Shown one piece after another: positions 24,212-37,032 of a DNA stretch of 64,000 nucleotides. Both the position numbers and the translations under genes were made by a program. The stretch's first letter is position 1. Each line of letters starts with the position of its first letter. Source of the stretch: Lutjanus erythropterus (lineage: Eukaryota > Chordata > Actinopteri > Lutjaniformes > Lutjanidae). The stretch lies in contig CM034608.1 of assembly GCA_020091685.1 (NCBI GenBank), forward strand, positions 1,607,465 through 1,671,464. Reading direction: 5' to 3'. The notes below the pieces were generated by a model. That model ran no database searches. It was not told where the DNA came from and saw only the letters and a program-made list of their open reading frames with translations.

Positions 24212-24264
24212 GTAAGACTGCAGAGACAAAAAAAAAATACTGCTTCCAGTACACTTCTAAACAG

Positions 24265-24540
24265 CAGGGACACCAAATTGTACTGTAGGACAGACTACCA
24301 TACCACAGGGACACCAAACTATTCCTCAGGACAGACTAATAAACCACAGGGACACTAAATTGCACTACAGGACAGACTAACTATACCTCAGGACAGGCTA
24401 CTTGACTGCAGGGATACCAAACTGTACTGCAGGACAGACTACAAGAGGTGAGACTGCAGGGACACCGAACTATACCACAGGACAGACTACCAGACTGCGG
24501 GGACACCAAACTGTACTGCAGGACAGACGATCAGAAGTAA
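24265..24540 (+). repeat. 41-bp tandem array copied from the 3' end of lmx1b exon 2
   Basis: Six units begin at 24265, 24306, 24347, 24409, 24457 and 24498 (spacings 41, 41, 62, 48, 41). Each resembles exon bases from 24173 onward: CAGGGACACCAAACTGTACT then GCAGGACAGACTACCAGA. The 62-bp spacing contains an extra half unit. The unit at 24409 also copies the exon-intron junction, giving AGAG|GTGAGACTG with a second donor-like GT at 24448. The unit at 24498 ends GATCAGAAGTAAGG, a degraded version. A 40-bp non-repeat insert (about 24222-24264) separates the exon from the array. Confidence 0.92.
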
Positions 24541-25549
24541 GGAGCGTTTCTTCCAGTACACCGTCCTGTGTGCTGGGTCAGCCGTGTGTTCAGTGTGAAG
24601 TGTGTGTGGTGCTGGTAAGTGTTGAAAGGAGCTTGTATTAAAAAAAAAATACATTTGCTTATATTTGAGCTGTAGCCTGTTGGACTAAAGGACATTATGA
24701 AGTTGTTCATTTTAACATAAGGAGCCTCTTTTGTATTTGAAGCTGTGCAATGTTCCAAAAGTGCTCCTTTTCTCTGTTGTTTCTTTTCACCTACACAGCA
24801 AAACAATTTCAGACTTCAACACTTTTTTTCATCAGTGCTCAAATAGTTGAAAGCACCAAAAACTCAAAGTATGGCAATAACATGATAAAAAAAAGTCCAT
24901 GATACAGTATTTATCATGATATTAAAAAACAGAGAATGACATTATTATTAAATAATAAATCTGATGTGTGAAGCATTTTTGTTTGCATGAAATGTTTCTG
25001 CTTTCCTTCTTTAATAAAATAACAAAAGTAGAAGCCATGACCTCAACATGTGCAAAAACTTGGCATGAATTATCTTTGGCAATTAATGTTTGAATTATGT
25101 ACAGCAGCAAAACAAAACACTGCAGCAGTCAGCAGCAGTCCTTTTATAAAATAAAATAAGAATAATGAAATAAAGTAAAATAATAACCGTGTAATATCAC
25201 AGTTAATATTGATACACTCTGTTACAGTCTTGAGACATTTTTTATTGTGATACTTGATGTATTGTTACATCCCTACTGTTGAGTTATTCAGATGGGGATT
25301 TTAGGATTAAAAACACATTGAATGAATCAACAAAGTTGGCATTAATTGATCTAATTGAATTTAATTTTACTTCATTTAACTTTATGTCGACACACATGCC
25401 AAGGTTCATCAGTATGAAAACAATAAGATTCTATACAAAAACGAGAACACAGAAATACAATCACTGCAGTCCACAGTGAGTAAAACACATCCAGGTGTTA
25501 ATACCAGTGTTTTCAAAAACATGAGCAGGACCCAGATGATGGAACAATT

Positions 25550-25880
25550 TACAAAGTATTCAGATCTTTTACTTCACCAAAAGTTTACCGAACACACTGA
25601 TTAAGTAAAAGTCCTGCATGTAAATTTTTACTATTTATTGTAGTAAAAGTACAAAAGTATCCACACCAAAATGCCAAAAGTAAAAGTACTCATTATTAGA
25701 GTGGCTCATTTCAGAATAATTTCTATTATATTATTGGATTATAATTATTAATGCATTAATGGGATCATCATTTAAATGTTGCAGCTGGTAAAGATGGAGC
25801 TTTTATTTCTGGGTGGCTTCATATATAATAACTCATCATGTAATCTGCTTATCCTGCCTCATTACAAACCTTTGTCACAT
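25550..25880. repeat. dispersed 'AAAAGTA' teleost repeat
   Basis: Motifs TCTTTTACTTCACCAAAAGT, AGTAAAAGTCCTGCATGTAA, TAAAAGTACTCATTATTAGA and GGCTCATTTCAGAATAA occur in the order seen in a very abundant teleost repeat. Ends are approximate. Confidence 0.55.
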
Positions 25881-26614
25881 GTGTTATCATTGCAAAAAAA
25901 TATGTACATATTCTGTAAATTATATTCTGTATAAAGATATCAGATGATATATTGATATTTTTTCCAAAAATCCAGAATCGGTCGGGTCCTCACCGTGATA
26001 GGCTAATATTGATTGATAATATTGGCCAACCAAAATAGTTTCTGTTGCAAACTGTGTGAGGTGACGTGTAGAAAGAGTCTGTAAAAATGCAAATATTGAA
26101 AAAGAAAAATAATGTGACCTAAACAAAATGCATGTTCTGCTCAAAGCTGTGAGCTAGACATTTTTGGAGATAGCAGCTCCATGTGTTTGATGTGTGTGAT
26201 GTGGTTGTGTGTGATGTGAGCAGTGTTGTTGGTGGGGTGGGGGGTACCCCACTGCAGCTGGGTGGTCCTGCTCTCTGTTGTATGGAGGTTCTCCAGACAG
26301 GCTGAGCAGTGTGCTGACAGCGGGCCGTCTGACTGTCACATCATGTCTCTGCTGGGCTCCTCTCTGAGTCTGTCTGCTTTTCTTAAAGAGCTTTTGTCCA
26401 CTCCTGGAGCTTTACACACTCGCTGCCATGTGTCCCTGCTGCATGCTGGAGGTCTGAGGACCTACACTGGGCAACAAACATCGCACACAATATTACAACA
26501 GAGACCGTGCAGGCCATGCACACAGATGTATTTCAGTTTGTTGTTTTTTTAATTTATATTTATTTATATTTTGATCTATATTTATTATTATCTTTACTTT
26601 CTACATATGAGTTA

Positions 26615-27160
26615 TTAAGAGGACAGTTCACCCTCAACTCAAAAATACATATTTTTCCCCAGACCCGTGGTGATATTTATCCCTCTGGATAGTTTTGGTG
26701 TGCATAGAGATGTCTGCCTTCTCTACAATACAATGGCACTTGGCTTGTGTTGCTCAAAGCACCAAAAGAATACATCTGAAAAATTCAAAATCAGTGTGGC
26801 TTTACACAAATCATGGCCTAATTACTCAAGATAATCCACACATCTTGTTGTGAGCAGTTTCATAAAAGAACTACTTTCTTTTCTACTAGAAAGAAATTTG
26901 TTCCAGTAGATTCAACTGCAGAAAGAAAGTTCCCACATGAAGCCGCTCACAACAAGGTCTGTGGATTATACTGAGCAAGCAGGTCATGATTTTTGGAAAC
27001 AGGCACTGGTTTTGAATTTTTAAAAAGTAAGCTGTCAGACATCTCTTTGGTTAATAATCTAGATGGATAAATAGCACTGCAGGCCTGCATGGGGTAAAAT
27101 TTGTATTTATGATTTTGGGGTGGACTGACCTGTTCAAGGTTTAAATAAAACCAAGAAATG
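26615..27160. repeat. long copy of a dispersed teleost repeat
   Basis: It starts GGACAGTTCACCCTCAACTC and runs through ATGTCTGCCTTCTCTACAAT, GTGTTGCTCAAAGCACCAAA, CTCAAGATAATCCACACATC and GAAGCCGCTCACAACAAGGT. Shorter copies are at 12070-12250 and 13150-13270. The word TTGTTGTGAGC appears once and its inverse GCTCACAACAA once, so the copy may be rearranged. Confidence 0.55.
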
Positions 27161-27794
27161 CACGAAAGAAGGCGAAAAAAATCAAAATAAATAAGACTAA
27201 AAAAATACAATTTAACAATCTAATTAGGTGAGCAAATATCCTTAAAACTGTTAGAGTACAGATGATTTATGGAAAGGCAAGTCTAACTAATATGCTTTAA
27301 ATGCGCGGCCTGATCTCAGCGTTTCGGGGCCCTGCTGCCAATCTCATCTGGTTTTTAGCCTCAACCTGGGAGCTACTAACTAGGATCTCAGGCTACATTC
27401 AGGCTCATATGTGGTTAGTAAGTCAGAAATATAGTCAGGAGCAGACCCCATATGGGTCTTTATGTTGATCATTAAAATGTTAAAATGGACTCTGAAATGT
27501 ACAGGCGACCTATGACATCAGGCTGAAGCAGCTGGAGTTTAACTTGATCGCACTGACTTTGATAGGAATATAATGAGTTCCTAAAATCAAAATGAATTGA
27601 GATAAAATACATTTTCCTCATGTTTTTCACATAAAACAGATGCAAAATTGGTCTGAATTCACACATCATTGAAGTTTAATTTTGTCATCAAAATGATACC
27701 AAACTTTTACCATGGCACAGTAGTGATGTGAAGTATTGATTTAAAAATGTATCTACATTATTATTCATTATAGTGAGACATTTTAAACCAAACT

Positions 27795-28375
27795 CCAATA
27801 AGCAGGGGTGTGTCCAGACTTTTTTGACTGGGGTGGCCCAAGCAGTAACTTATACAGTGGTGGCCACACATATACACAGACACACATCCGAATATAATTA
27901 ATTTAGCATTAAAAACATTAATAACATTCATTTAATTTTTCATATTTAACTGAATTACAAAACTTACGGTATATGACTAATTTCTTACATTCCTGTTTAA
28001 CATTTTTATGACAAAGATAAATCGTCCTAGTCCATAGTCCTTTCTTTTTATGATTGATTTTAATTATTATCTGTCATACATTTACCTGCTTGCAGTATAT
28101 AATGTTTTGTTATTTTGTGAGTAGCATCAAGACAAGTTAACATCCTTTTATACACACTTGTGCAGTAAAATAATCCATGAAGTAAATTAACTTTGTAGAA
28201 AAATAAAAGTAGGCTACACACAAAAGAAGAAAATACGTATATTAAAAATACTTTTAAAACATCGGGTTGAAACTAAGGTCCTGCCTCTCACTGGACAGAT
28301 AGCCAATCATACTTGAGGACAATGGGGTGGCACTTGGGGTGGCCAATAAGATATCAGGGCTCCTGCCTACTTAAG
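27795..28375. repeat. possible dispersed repeat (GGGGTGTGTCCAGAC type)
   Basis: AGGGGTGTGTCCAGACTTTT and GACTGGGGTGGCCCA at the left, and GGCACTTGGGGTGGCCAATA at the right, resemble a teleost repeat family. I could not define matched termini. Confidence 0.35.
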
Positions 28376-28639
28376 AAATATTTCTGTGTTCTGATTAGTT
28401 GTAGAAAACCCTTTGAGGGGTTTATCAGGAGTTTCATGAAACCAGAGAGCCAAGTGAGAATTTGTGTTTATGACTTAAGATTCCAGTGCATCAGTTTTAG
28501 GTGGATTTATTGTCAGAATATTGCTGAAATATAATATTCATAGGTATGTTTTTATTAATTAATATTATAATGATTAATCACCCGAAAATAATAATCCTTA
28601 GATTGTTGTTCCTTTTTCCACGGAGTTTGCCATGATAAG

Positions 28640-29190
28640 GGGAAGAAAAACTAAATATTGATACACTTGAGTATTTCAATATTATGTTTTGCGATCCTGT
28701 ATTGATTCTCAAGAACACTGTATCATGATATCATGATACATGCAAATATTCATGGCGGCAGTTCATTTTGTGTTTTGTTCAATCCCCAACCACTAGATGG
28801 CAGTGTTGCAATCTATCTGCGCTGGTTTATTTTATTTATTTATTTTATTTATGTGGTGATCTAATCTTTACACTATTCAGTTTTTCTAAAATTAGTTTAA
28901 ATAGCAATATATCACAGTATCAGAATATATCGCAATATATTGAAACACTGCAATCGCTGTACCATGATATGTATCATATTGCCAAATTCTTGCCAGCCCA
29001 GATTCTAGTCCAGAATAGACAATTTCCAGATTTGGCATTTCGTAGTTTGTGTAAGTTTCGTGGCCAGCGTAGGTTCTCCTACTCTTTTGGAAGGGGAGGG
29101 TGTGACAAGGTGTTTGCAATGTGCAAGCTCACCACTAGCTGCCACTCAATCCTACACACTAGTCCTTTAATACCAGGTGAACAGAAAAGG
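28640..29190. repeat. composite of two dispersed repeats (ATATCGCAATAT type, then a CACTAAATCC-like tail)
   Basis: 28670-28980 is rich in ATCATGATA, CAATATATC and CGCAATATATTG words typical of a teleost repeat. 29000-29175 shares GGAAGGGGAGGGTGTGACAA and CACTCAATCCTACACACTAG with the copy at 15855-15985. The 160-codon frame at 28768-29250 spans both and is not a gene. Confidence 0.5.
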
Positions 29191-31615
29191 TTTTGCCAAG
29201 ATTTTTTCCTTTTTTTTTTTTTTCATCTGTGTCGACCCACAAAAGCCTGAATTGAAGCACTGCTCCATGTTCTAACAGGATAAAATGTTTTCTGCCAGGA
29301 GAGGTTTAATTTCTCTACATTAGTCTACAACAACAAACAAAATATTCACCTGCCAAAACCTTTTGTTTTCACGTGTTTTCACAGATGAAAAAATACTCAG
29401 GAAAGTGATCCTTTATTTTTCCACCTTTTTTAAGACATTAAGATGGGACAGAAAATGATTTAGATAAATCTTCAAAAATGATTCACCAGAATTTTTGTTC
29501 TCACTTGCCTCTCTGTGTGTTTTAACTGAAGGCCTCTTATTAATAAACACAGTGTATAGTGTGAGGAAGGAATAACTTGAGGTATTATTAATGACTCTTT
29601 CAGTGAATTAGTCTTTCATGGTGCACAGTCACTACTCTGAGGATTAGGGTTTTTTTCTGGAATTAAAAATGTAGAGATGAAATATAAATGATAGCTGTGG
29701 TACACTTGGTATTTTGAATTTAAAACTTACAAAAAAGGGAGCCAATGGGGTTCATTATGACGGAGAAACTGTTAAACACGGCTCTTTGACTGTCTGGAAT
29801 TTATAGTTTGGATTTTATGTCATGATTTCTATTCTATGTTCATATCATCCATCGCTCCTTTACCTCATCTTAACTCTCTTATCTCTACTGGTCAAAGCAA
29901 AACCCCCCCAAACTGTTCTAATGTATTAATTTCACTTTCTGGTGAATTTATAAAAGAGTAAAAAAAGTCCATAATTTAAAACAAATAGCAATATCTATAG
30001 TATTATCATTTTCGTTATATTAATTATTCTTCTGTGGTCCTGATTTGTTCAGCTTTGATCACACATTTCCTGTTCTGTGCCAGCTGGCACACAAATCTCT
30101 TTCACTGTGTTCAGAGAACCTGTGGACACGACACACACACTGCAATGAAAGCATGAAGGAAAACAGTCCCAATATAACAGCAAATAAGTTATATAAGTAA
30201 AGTCATATAAAAACATTATTTTATGCACTTTACTGCAACACAATAAGATAAAAATGAGAAATAATAATTGTTTAATATTTGAATAATATTCTAGTACTCA
30301 TGATAAATATTTAATGGCCTCTCCAGTTTAACATTTATGCCATTTGAAATTTAAAAACATTAAAAATGAGCTATACTGATAAGTTTGTGTGTCTGTTACC
30401 TTCAGGCAACAGTGTATCATTGTGGAACAGCCTGTAGGAATGAACGTGTTAAAGAGTGTCAGTGTATTTCAGCAGACTTTATCAGACCAAATGATCAGAA
30501 CCTCCACAAAACAAGTTAGTAAGTCACATTTCACTATCTGATCATTTGTGTTACATCTAAAAGCTTGTTTTCATGCTTGTGTGTGTCTTTCCTGACACAC
30601 TGTATGTTGCAGCCATTTGTTGTGTTGCTGCACCATTTGATTTAAAATAAAATATTTATCAGTGCATTTTACACCATATCTTATATTGGTTGAAGAGTAT
30701 ATAAACTTAAATGCCTAAAATGGTATAGTGTTCTTTCAAGGCAACATTTACATTTTAACCATGACTTAATTATCAAATAAAGTATATTAATCAATTGAAA
30801 ATGTAACTTCACTCCTCTATTAATGTGAATCATTTTTTCCAGATTGTAAAATGACAGAAAAAAAGACACTTTCAGAACATTTTTGTGAAGGGAGATGATG
30901 GAACTGAACCATGTGAAGAAGGCAACAAAAAAGGGGGGATTCAACATGACCTCCAGAGGGTCGTGTGACAGATTAAAACACTGTATTGTGTATTAGTCTC
31001 CTGAGGGTTCTGCTTTTTTTTTTTTTTTTTAGTATTGCATCATAATTGAGGATATATTGTGTGAGTGATGGGGCTGTTACCTGGAGACAACACTGACAAC
31101 AATAGAGGGTTAAAACTGTTAGAGTAATGTTATAAAAATTTTTGAATATGATTATTATTTCTCATGTGAGAGGAAACGTCTCATAAAGCGTTCAGTGTTT
31201 TCTACTCTGGTTCGGCTGCTGTATTGTTCTGTGTTGTGTATCTGCTGCAGACTGTAGTCACCCACTGCACGCAGTAACGTGTTACGTAGTTTACAGATTC
31301 TGTTCATTTAAAATCCAGCAACCAATGAATTAGCTTGTCTGTCTTCTTAAGACACATTTGTCTTTATGTAACTTGTGGGCAGGGTCACTGCATATAGGCC
31401 AATTCAAATGCAAAATAGATGACAGACTGTACGGTTCTTTTCAGCACATTTTAAAAATACTATAATACTGATAACTATGATCATTTTGGTCACTATAATT
31501 GTAATTTGAACATTTTGTTCATCTCTATAATAAACATAAGTCCAGTCAGAGCTCAGAGGAAACACCAGCTGCACAACAAACACTGACGCACAGAATGATA
31601 TGTATGAATATTCAG

Positions 31616-31700
31616 TCATGCCAACCCTCATGATTTTCTTGGGAGACTCCTGTTTTTCATTGCCCTCTCCAGGTTTTCTCCCAGTGTCACAACGCTCTCA
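31616..31700. repeat. hAT-like repeat fragment
   Basis: CATGCCAACCCTCATGATTT followed by CTTGGGAGACTCCTGTTTTT resembles the end of a vertebrate hAT family. Only this short segment is recognisable. Confidence 0.35.
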
Positions 31701-34440
31701 TATTTCTTTTGATATATAACACATTTGTACAACCTTTCTCCTTTTCTTTTCTCCTTTTTGTTATCACGACCTGTGTGCACATGTTGCACTAGAAAGCTAC
31801 TTGCATCTGCTGTATCCAGTTGAGTTCTCCTCAATACACCCACACTCACGCCTCATCCTCCTCAGTGAATGAGGGACGGAGAGAGAGAACTAGCAGAGAG
31901 AAATATTCAAGCAAATTTAAGACATCCTGGAAAGAAGAATTCCTGTTTCTTTTGAAAAAATTCAAAGAATAATGGCACATTTTTTTCCAAGACCAACCTA
32001 CCTAACATACCCTTATAAAAACATTTGTAAAATGTTCATTTTCTGTGTTATTGTAATCAAATATCAAATTGAACTAGGTAAGCCTAAATGCTGTGGTCCC
32101 ACTGTGATTTCCAGCTAATAAGTGTCAGTTATTGGTCACCTGCAGGCATATATTTGTTAATTCTTCAGCAGAATTCTTTTCATTCTTTAAGTCACCAGAA
32201 TGCAAGAAACTCATTTTTTTCTGGGAGGACCCCCAGGACCCCTCCTTTGGTTTGTAAATCCTCTCAAGGTGCAAGTATGATAAATATTTATTCCTGTGGC
32301 CTTATTTCACAATGTGACTGTATTAACTATTTTGGCTCTTTTACACTAAAAAAAAGTTAAATATATGTTACTGGCATAAACAGTAAACAAAAAAGAATTT
32401 TCAACAAAACACTCGCAGTATACAAGGTCTGTTGTGAATGTGGAGAAAGGTCTGGACAGATATTAGACTCCCAGTCTAAGTCACCAGTCTGCCACTGGTA
32501 ATACAGTCTACAGTGATATACAGCGACATGGGCGTGGGCATCACAAGCAAGCTCACACACATTTGCATCTTGGTACATGTAGGCACTGCCGGCATGACTT
32601 GGATAAGGTGACCAGGTGTCCCACTTTATGTGGGGCTGCACAGCATTTTTATACCTTTGCCCCACCATCCCACATATTGAGACAATTTCCCACATTTTGA
32701 CTGGCTCTAGTTTTCAAAAGTCAAACCACTGCACGACGGACACTTCTTCTAAAATCTGGCTGTTATCCAATAGCTGTGAAGACAGCAGGGAAGGTGATAT
32801 CAATCAAACTGTACAGATGTGGGTCAAGTGCAGGTTAAGATCAGAGATAATCTTGGTTTTAGTTATATATTCACATATGGATCATGGCTGTTTCACTTAT
32901 CCTGTGTCTGTTTAGTTAGTTAGTTTTCAGTTGTGCAAGTCCTCAGAAATTAAAGCTATGGACATGTAAATGCATGGTTAAAAACCAAGTTCGGTTTTGG
33001 CTTAACCTGTCATCATCTTTGCTACCCTATGCCACGTCCAACAGGGAAAATTGTTCCTCACCACAAAGTCACAAGCTATGCAGATTTAAGTGGAATATGA
33101 TAGAAAGTACCCCAAAGAAGAAGACATGCAGCTACTGGGAAACTACTTATTTATGCTCTGCTGTTGCTACAGAATCAGCCAGAGCTAAGGGGCAGAATAG
33201 AATATTTTTTTTTTTTTATTTCAGCATTTTATTCTGTTTCTAAGCATTGGTACATACTCCTTGTCCCACATTTTGGATCTGAGAGAGCCAAATTTTCTTT
33301 TTTATTGTGTTTTGGTAAAAGCAGCTCACATTATTATAGTACTGATACTGTTGCACTTGAATAATCAGTTTCCAAACAAGACAAATGTGTTCCCAAATCC
33401 AACAAGTTTGGAAGTGTGTTATGTTCAAAGAGATGCTAAAACAGGTGCTAAAACCTGCAGAAACACGTCTGCTCAGTCTCAGTGTTCCACATTAACTGCC
33501 CTGTTTTCTGTTTTCTCTTCTCAATGAGCACTCTGTTTTTGTCTTTGTCTTTGTTGGGAGGTTTTGTCTTGGTTGCCTCAGTTTAACGTTAATCTTTTTT
33601 GCTCGTTGCCCTTCAGCATAGGCCCTCCATTATTCACATTTAAACCAGGAGGTGTATGGGATATGTCATTGTAAAAGTGAGCAGGTTTATTTTATTAGAG
33701 ACCAGAGGACCTGCTGTCTTCAGCATTAATCAAAGCAGAGACCCCTGCAGGTGAGGATCCAGGAGTAAATCCTGGACCTGGACACAGCGGGCTGTCCTGC
33801 CAGGACTCTAAATACGCTCCACCCCCCTGGGAGCGGGGGGCAAAGACAAGAGGAGGGTGGGGGTGTACAGAGTCAGCCGAGAGAAACAACAGAGGGAGCA
33901 GCAGGAGCTCCTTAAAGCCCTGTTCTGTTTGGATACCACAGCTGACCGGCGGCCGGGCTCAGCACTAGAAAAACAAGGCTTCATGAAAACTTTGCAGATT
34001 GGGTTTCATCGCCTCTCCACACTCATGCCCCGGCAGCCACAGGTTGTCCTCCTCCCACAGTCTCCAACATCAACTAACTACAGTGATTTATGCCACTGGT
34101 CCTCTGACCCCACCTTGACTTCAAACAGAGGCAACATGAAACAGTGGGTGGATGTGGTGCACAGGGAGCTGTGGAGGGACAGTTTGCAGGATACAGCTAC
34201 AGTATTATCTGAGGAACTATTGCTTTTCAGGACTTTCAAATGGATGCAAAACACATCATCCCATTTTCTATTGAAATAATAATGAATGGGTATATTTGGT
34301 CTAATGAAAAGCCCTGTATGCCCCTGTCTAGACTGAAAATGTCACACCACCATCATACTTGTGTGACAACAGCATTCACACCATACTGATGTGCCTGTTT
34401 AGGTTCTGTATTGTCCAACCATTTCAAAGCACCCAGCAGC

Positions 34441-35020
34441 AACTTTACCTTGCAAGGCAGCTTGATTCACAAAATCATGTGAGAATCCATCTTGCCAGGC
34501 TTCAAGTTATCCGTTTGTGTCCGCACCAAATGTGGTGCAGCTGATCACCGTCCTAGGAGGGACAACTGGCAGCTACGGACGTGGTTTTAGGTGTGACAAC
34601 AGCAAGAAGAGTCTCATCTGAAACAAACAATGGCGGCTCCTGAAGAGGTTAGGATAGATACTGTGATAGCATCAGTTCTATCGAAGAGCAAAGACCAACA
34701 CTGAAAGTTTTTCTCTACAGGAAAGACATTTTCGCTCTTTTCCTGATCAGCTTTGGCAAGAGTTTGATTTACCAACTGGCTCCACCAGATGGTTTGTTAA
34801 AGAGAACCAAAAGATTCTTGATCTCGTGAATCCAGCTGCCTCGCAAGGTCATATGGTTCGTTGATCTGATTGGTTGAAGTTAGCCCATGTTAGACACAAT
34901 AGAGAGATGGTTCATCCATTCACCTGTCAAGTGTTTTTGAAAGTGCTTGTCCTTTTCCAAACACTTTCTAGGGACGACCCAGATAGTTCTTTGTAACAAA
35001 CCATCCAGTATGTCAGGTTA
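34441..35020. mobile_element. repeat A: DNA-transposon-like repeat, long copy
   Basis: ACCTTGCAAGGCAGCTTGAT at 34447 is mirrored by ATCCAGCTGCCTCGCAAGGT ending near 34849, an inverted pair about 400 bp apart. The flanking part continues with TGATCTGATTGGTTGAAGTT and ends near AACAAACCATCCAGTATGTC. A shorter copy lies at 56645-56985 and an inverted one at 58953-59110. Between the inverted ends of this copy sits a decayed helicase-like fragment (34630-34790) missing from the other two. Confidence 0.65.
34630..34790 (+). pseudogene. decayed helicase-like fragment inside repeat A
   Basis: An ATG at 34630 opens a 24-codon frame starting MAAPEEVRIDTVIASVL and stopping at 34702-34704. In a shifted frame from 34707 the bases read VFLYRKDIFALF... 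and then FGKSLIYQLAP, a Walker A-like P-loop as in RecQ-type helicases. Teleost repeats carrying a similar N-terminal helicase segment are familiar to me, but I cannot name the family. The frameshift, the stop and the loss of everything after the P-loop make it non-functional. Confidence 0.55.
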
Positions 35021-36174
35021 GCAGCAAATGAGCAGCCAAATTTTCTGTGCAAAGTGCAGTTTTCCTTTCATATGTGTGAATATTTTCCATCAACGCAATA
35101 CATAAGCGTGTGTGTGTTTGTGTATGTACACAATGGGTGTGGACGAGCAAAAGAGATGAAGAACAAAAGAGAGTGCCAGTGGCTGCAGTCAGGAGAGACA
35201 GGTGTTGGCAATCAGAGCAGAGGGATTAAAGTTTATCCATAAAGTTGTCTTCTGGCAGTAAATGTACAGTTTGCACACAAAAACAGTGCAGAAAAGGTTA
35301 AAGAAGCTCCAGCGTCTTGTGAAGGGAGAGTCTGTAGAAATAAACAGGAGTAGAGGGAGCTGATCTCTGGCTGTGAAGCACACTGCTCCACCTAGGTTAC
35401 AAAATGTGGATAAGATATACTATGTATTGACGTAAAAATATCCTTGATGTCTAGATAAACACTGCAGCTCTCATGCAGACAGCTACACTGATAAAAATGG
35501 AAGCTTTTCTGCTTTGTGAGGCCTGCAACTAACAGTTGAACTGTGGTGTCACCCACTGGTTTGTGGACGACTGTCTTGAAGCCTTGAGTTTGGCATTGAT
35601 GATATCATACAGATGGCTGCTCTTGTTGGCCGCTGCACAGAACACATTTCATTGCTACTGAACAAGATACATGTGATAACACTCTCCCTTTATATCCAGT
35701 CAGCATCCTCTTTTATCACATAAGGTTAGGTGTTAGCACAGTTTAAGAAGTGATGTGTGTTTCTTCCCACTGACCTCAGAACAGCTTGGCATTCCTCTAC
35801 CACACTGGGACAGACTCTAAAAGCTGACAGAGCCACAAATCATGATGGGGCTGCAGGCAGTCTCTGATGGATCTGCCTCTGAACATTCATGCCACCCCAT
35901 CAATCAGGGTTTAATACCACAGCATAGTGTTTGAACTAATCCCAGGTTCACCAACATGGTGCAGTACAAACAGTGATGTATCACTATTGTTATTGCACTG
36001 TTGTTTTTATGCACTGGACTCTCAACACAGCCGAGGTAGAGTGTGTGAATGATGATCAGGTCTAACTTTTTTAACACTTTTTTTTTCAAGTTGAAACAAT
36101 TCTCTGAGATTTACAGAGCGATAGCTTGTGGTCAGTGCCAATATCTACCTTTGGGCAGTGACCTGTATTAAAAC

Positions 36175-37032
36175 TAGGCATGTAATGTACCATTGTTAGT
36201 CTGTGGTCCGTACAGATCAACCCCCACGGTCCAGCCCCCATGCAGTACGTGGACTAAATTCAACCATCATAGTGTGAAACCTAGTTTTAATGTCACTGTT
36301 ACTTTTTAAATAATAATTCCCAGAATCTCCATGGAGATTTGTAACAAAAAGACAAATGTTTTACTCTGAAATGCAGCACTGTGGGATACGGAGTCTTAAA
36401 GAAAAGCTGGAAGAATGACTGATTTAAAAGCTTTCACCTCCATCAAGTGAAATCCAGACCACGACTTTGGTTATTTTCAGTGGTGTACCTGGGAAACTGG
36501 GCATGCAGTCATCATAGTATAGATGATATGATTGAGATGTTTACTGTAACTTCTGCAATATCTGCTGTTATAACTTCTACACACACAGCTCTGCTCGGCT
36601 CACTGTAGCAGCTGCAGTTTGTCTGTCTGTGACACAGCCTTCAGTCTTGATTGGCTATTACTTGTCACTTCTAATCAATCAGATAGTAGTGTGGGCAGGA
36701 CATCGAGCAAGACTACAAAGTGTAGTATCAATATAATGTATGGTGTATAATTATCTATCATATGTATTATCAAATACTATAATACAGTAGAAGACAGTAG
36801 TATATAAGTATACTGTAATTATTAGTCTCATCACGTATTTGTTTTAATTGTTCTAATTATAATTTCCATTACTATGGTGATGACTACAAACAGAGAGAGG
36901 CTTAAAATAATTTAAAGCCAAGCACACTATTTTTTTTGTAAAATCTTTTTTGTTGATCCCAAAAGTGATCCGATTCATGACTCAAAACTGTGATACGATC
37001 CAAACCAAGTTTTGTGATCCATTGCACACCTA
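36175..37032. mobile_element. non-autonomous hAT element, 858 bp, with perfect 8-bp target duplication
   Basis: ATTAAAAC is directly duplicated at 36167-36174 and 37033-37040. The ends are inverted: left TAGGCATGTAATGTACCATT, right in reverse complement TAGGTGTGCAATGGATCACA. No open frame resembling a transposase is present. The middle (about 36570-36720) contains non-terminal sequence with CACTGTAGCAGCTGCAG and GATTGGCTATTACTTG words. Confidence 0.88.

Noticed and set aside
24402-24641. 79-codon frame through the exon-derived array
   Set aside because: With a 41-bp period the frame changes in each unit, so the peptide is not a continuation of the LIM domain.
28768-29250. 160-codon plus-strand open frame
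   Set aside because: It runs across two dispersed repeats and ends in a poly-Phe run encoded by a T tract; no domain.
33857-34279. 140-codon plus-strand open frame in a GC-richer segment
   Set aside because: Considered as a possible exon or the second LIM exon. It has no Cys/His pattern or recognised domain and no clear flanking splice sites.
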